Positions 63,038-64,000 of a stretch of 64,000 bases of DNA are shown in pieces. Positions within the stretch are counted from its first letter, which is position 1. Each line of letters opens with the position of its first letter. The stretch comes from Janthinobacterium rivuli. GTDB taxonomy: Bacteria; Pseudomonadota; Gammaproteobacteria; Burkholderiales; Burkholderiaceae_D. The translations under genes were made by a program, and so were the position numbers. Location of the stretch: positions 4,712,001 through 4,776,000 of the forward strand of contig NZ_CP121464.1 in NCBI RefSeq assembly GCF_029690045.1, in the 5' to 3' direction. A model generated the notes under the pieces. It was not told the origin of the DNA. It did no database searches and saw only the letters and a program-made list of their open reading frames with translations.

Positions 63038-64000
63038 GGCGCCACTCCGGTCGCCGCAACTGCAGCGACGACTGGCACAGGCGCGCCCGGCATGCCGACG
63101 ATGGTCTCGGGCAGCTGCATGCCGCGAAAACCCTGCTCCTGCAGCGCCGTGGCGGATCCCGCGCCCGAGGTTTCGGCGCTGCTGGTGATTTTCAGGTCGA
63201 CCGCCACGGCCACCTCGCCGCGCGCCCAGCGCAGTTCGAACACGCCGCCCTCCTTGCGCTTTTTGCTCGCCGCGTCGATCATGCGCTTCAGGCCGAATTG
63301 CCCTGGCTCGTTGAACAGTTCCACCGTGCGCCCGTCGAAGGTGACGGCCGTGATGCGCGCGCCTTGCTGGCCCGCCGCGCCCTGCGGACCCGGATGCACC
63401 ATGTTCGTCCACTGCGCCGGCGTATTGCGGTAGCGTAGCTGCTGGCCGTCGATCTCCACCGTGTATTCCAAGGTGCCCGGCGCGGGCGACGGCTGGATCT
63501 GGAAGACGGTTTGCGCCGCCGTCGAGGTGGCCGCCACGCCGCCCGCGCCCAGCGGCGCGATCCAGCCGGGAAAGCGCGCCACCACCTGCGGCGACAGGCT
63601 GATGCCCATGTCGGCCCAGGTGCGCGGCGCCAGCACGTCGCCGCGCCGCACCACCAATGGCCCCATCGACGTCGTGACGAATTTCGCCACCAGTCCTTCC
63701 GGGCCGAAGAACTGGCCGATTTCCAGGTTGCTCGCCTCGATGCGCGCCGTGGGCGCGAACGGATATTTGTTGGCCAGCGATTTCTGGAACGGTTCATACA
63801 CCTGCGCCGCCCAGGTCTTGTTGATATCGAGTTCGGCCGGCGCGACGATGACGGCAAAGGTCTGCATCAGCGGGCGCACGAGGATGGGGCGTATCGCCTG
63901 CTTTTGCGCGTCACTCATCCCCGTGAGCACCTGCTCGTCGACCAGTTTCAGGGCGTCGGCCAGCTCGGAACCACTGCCCTCCAGGGTCTGCTGCATGAAC
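63034..64000 (-). CDS. tssM: T6SS inner-membrane protein TssM (IcmF), C-terminal part
   Basis: The visible 322 or so codons are the periplasmic C-terminal half; the start is beyond the window. Recognisable segments: RPILVRPLMQTFAVIVAPAE, NKTWAAQVYEPFQKSLANKY, FPFAP-type PFAPTARIEASNLEIGQFFG, and LEYTVEIDGQQLRYRNTPAQ. The end overlaps tagF by 4 nt. TssM bridges the inner membrane to TssJ. Confidence 0.95.
   Translation of the reverse strand, partial: FMQQTLEGSGSELADALKLVDEQVLTGMSDAQKQAIRPILVRPLMQTFAVIVAPAELDINKTWAAQVYEPFQKSLANKYPFAPTARIEASNLEIGQFFGPEGLVAKFVTTSMGPLVVRRGDVLAPRTWADMGISLSPQVVARFPGWIAPLGAGGVAATSTAAQTVFQIQPSPAPGTLEYTVEIDGQQLRYRNTPAQWTNMVHPGPQGAAGQQGARITAVTFDGRTVELFNEPGQFGLKRMIDAASKKRKEGGVFELRWARGEVAVAVDLKITSSAETSGAGSATALQEQGFRGMQLPETIVGMPGAPVPVVAAVAATGVAP

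Noticed and set aside
62057..63412. 451-codon version of TagF
   Set aside because: The additional N-terminus is tssM sequence in another frame; family start is at 63037.

Overview
The window looks like the chromosome of a betaproteobacterium of the Oxalobacteraceae (Janthinobacterium/Massilia-like). The evidence is a high-GC background, the order tpiA-secG-tRNA-Leu-nuoA, the rpsO-pnp pair, an ilvBNC-pssA-leuA block, a complete iscRSUA-hscBA-fdx-iscX operon, and an ECF sigma factor/DUF3619/DUF3106/RDD operon. This assignment is inferred from gene content and not from a database search. No insertion sequence, prophage or CRISPR array was seen.

Layout. 1-8 kb: end of the nuo operon (nuoA), tRNA-Leu(GAG), secG, tpiA, a quinone oxidoreductase, small secreted or repeat proteins and a chemoreceptor. 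8-21 kb: pnp, rpsO, a BamE-like lipoprotein, leuA, pssA, two tandem SIMPL-domain proteins, an MFS exporter and ilvC-ilvN-ilvB. 21.7-24 kb: an ECF sigma operon. 24-32 kb: truncated haemoglobin, a degenerate pseudouridine synthase, two palindromic repeat elements, and the isc operon with a recognisable IscR type-1 operator. 32-37.9 kb: NADAR protein, a degenerate uracil-DNA-glycosylase-like protein, maleylacetoacetate isomerase/fumarylacetoacetase/VOC genes with a divergent LysR regulator, and a ChaC-like cyclotransferase. 38-45.3 kb: the unusual locus described below. 45.4-50.8 kb: a radical SAM protein behind a LexA box, a DTW protein, a second chemoreceptor, Blc lipocalin and a periplasmic binding protein. 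50.8-64 kb: a type VI secretion system (tssA, H, E, hcp, C, B, a TPR lipoprotein; divergent tssJ, K, L; convergent OmpA-like protein, tagF and the tssM C-terminus).

The most interesting part is 38.1-45.3 kb. A sigma-54 activator with AAA+, Fis-HTH and C-terminal TPR-like regions is followed with overlaps by a DUF917 protein and an Asp/Glu/hydantoin racemase-family protein. After a 296-bp gap containing a near-consensus -24/-12 sigma-54 promoter and two inverted repeats come a PatA/PatG-like (cyanobactin-type) subtilisin protease and two small peptides. The peptides share an N-terminal motif (LPLQ-x3-V-x-RS) and each has six cysteines. The inference is a sigma-54-controlled peptide (RiPP-like) system in which the activator switches on the protease and its candidate substrates. 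The function of the product is unknown.

Starts were re-chosen for many genes where the longest open frame runs upstream of the real start. Long open frames antisense to real genes were judged to be GC-rich shadows and left out.
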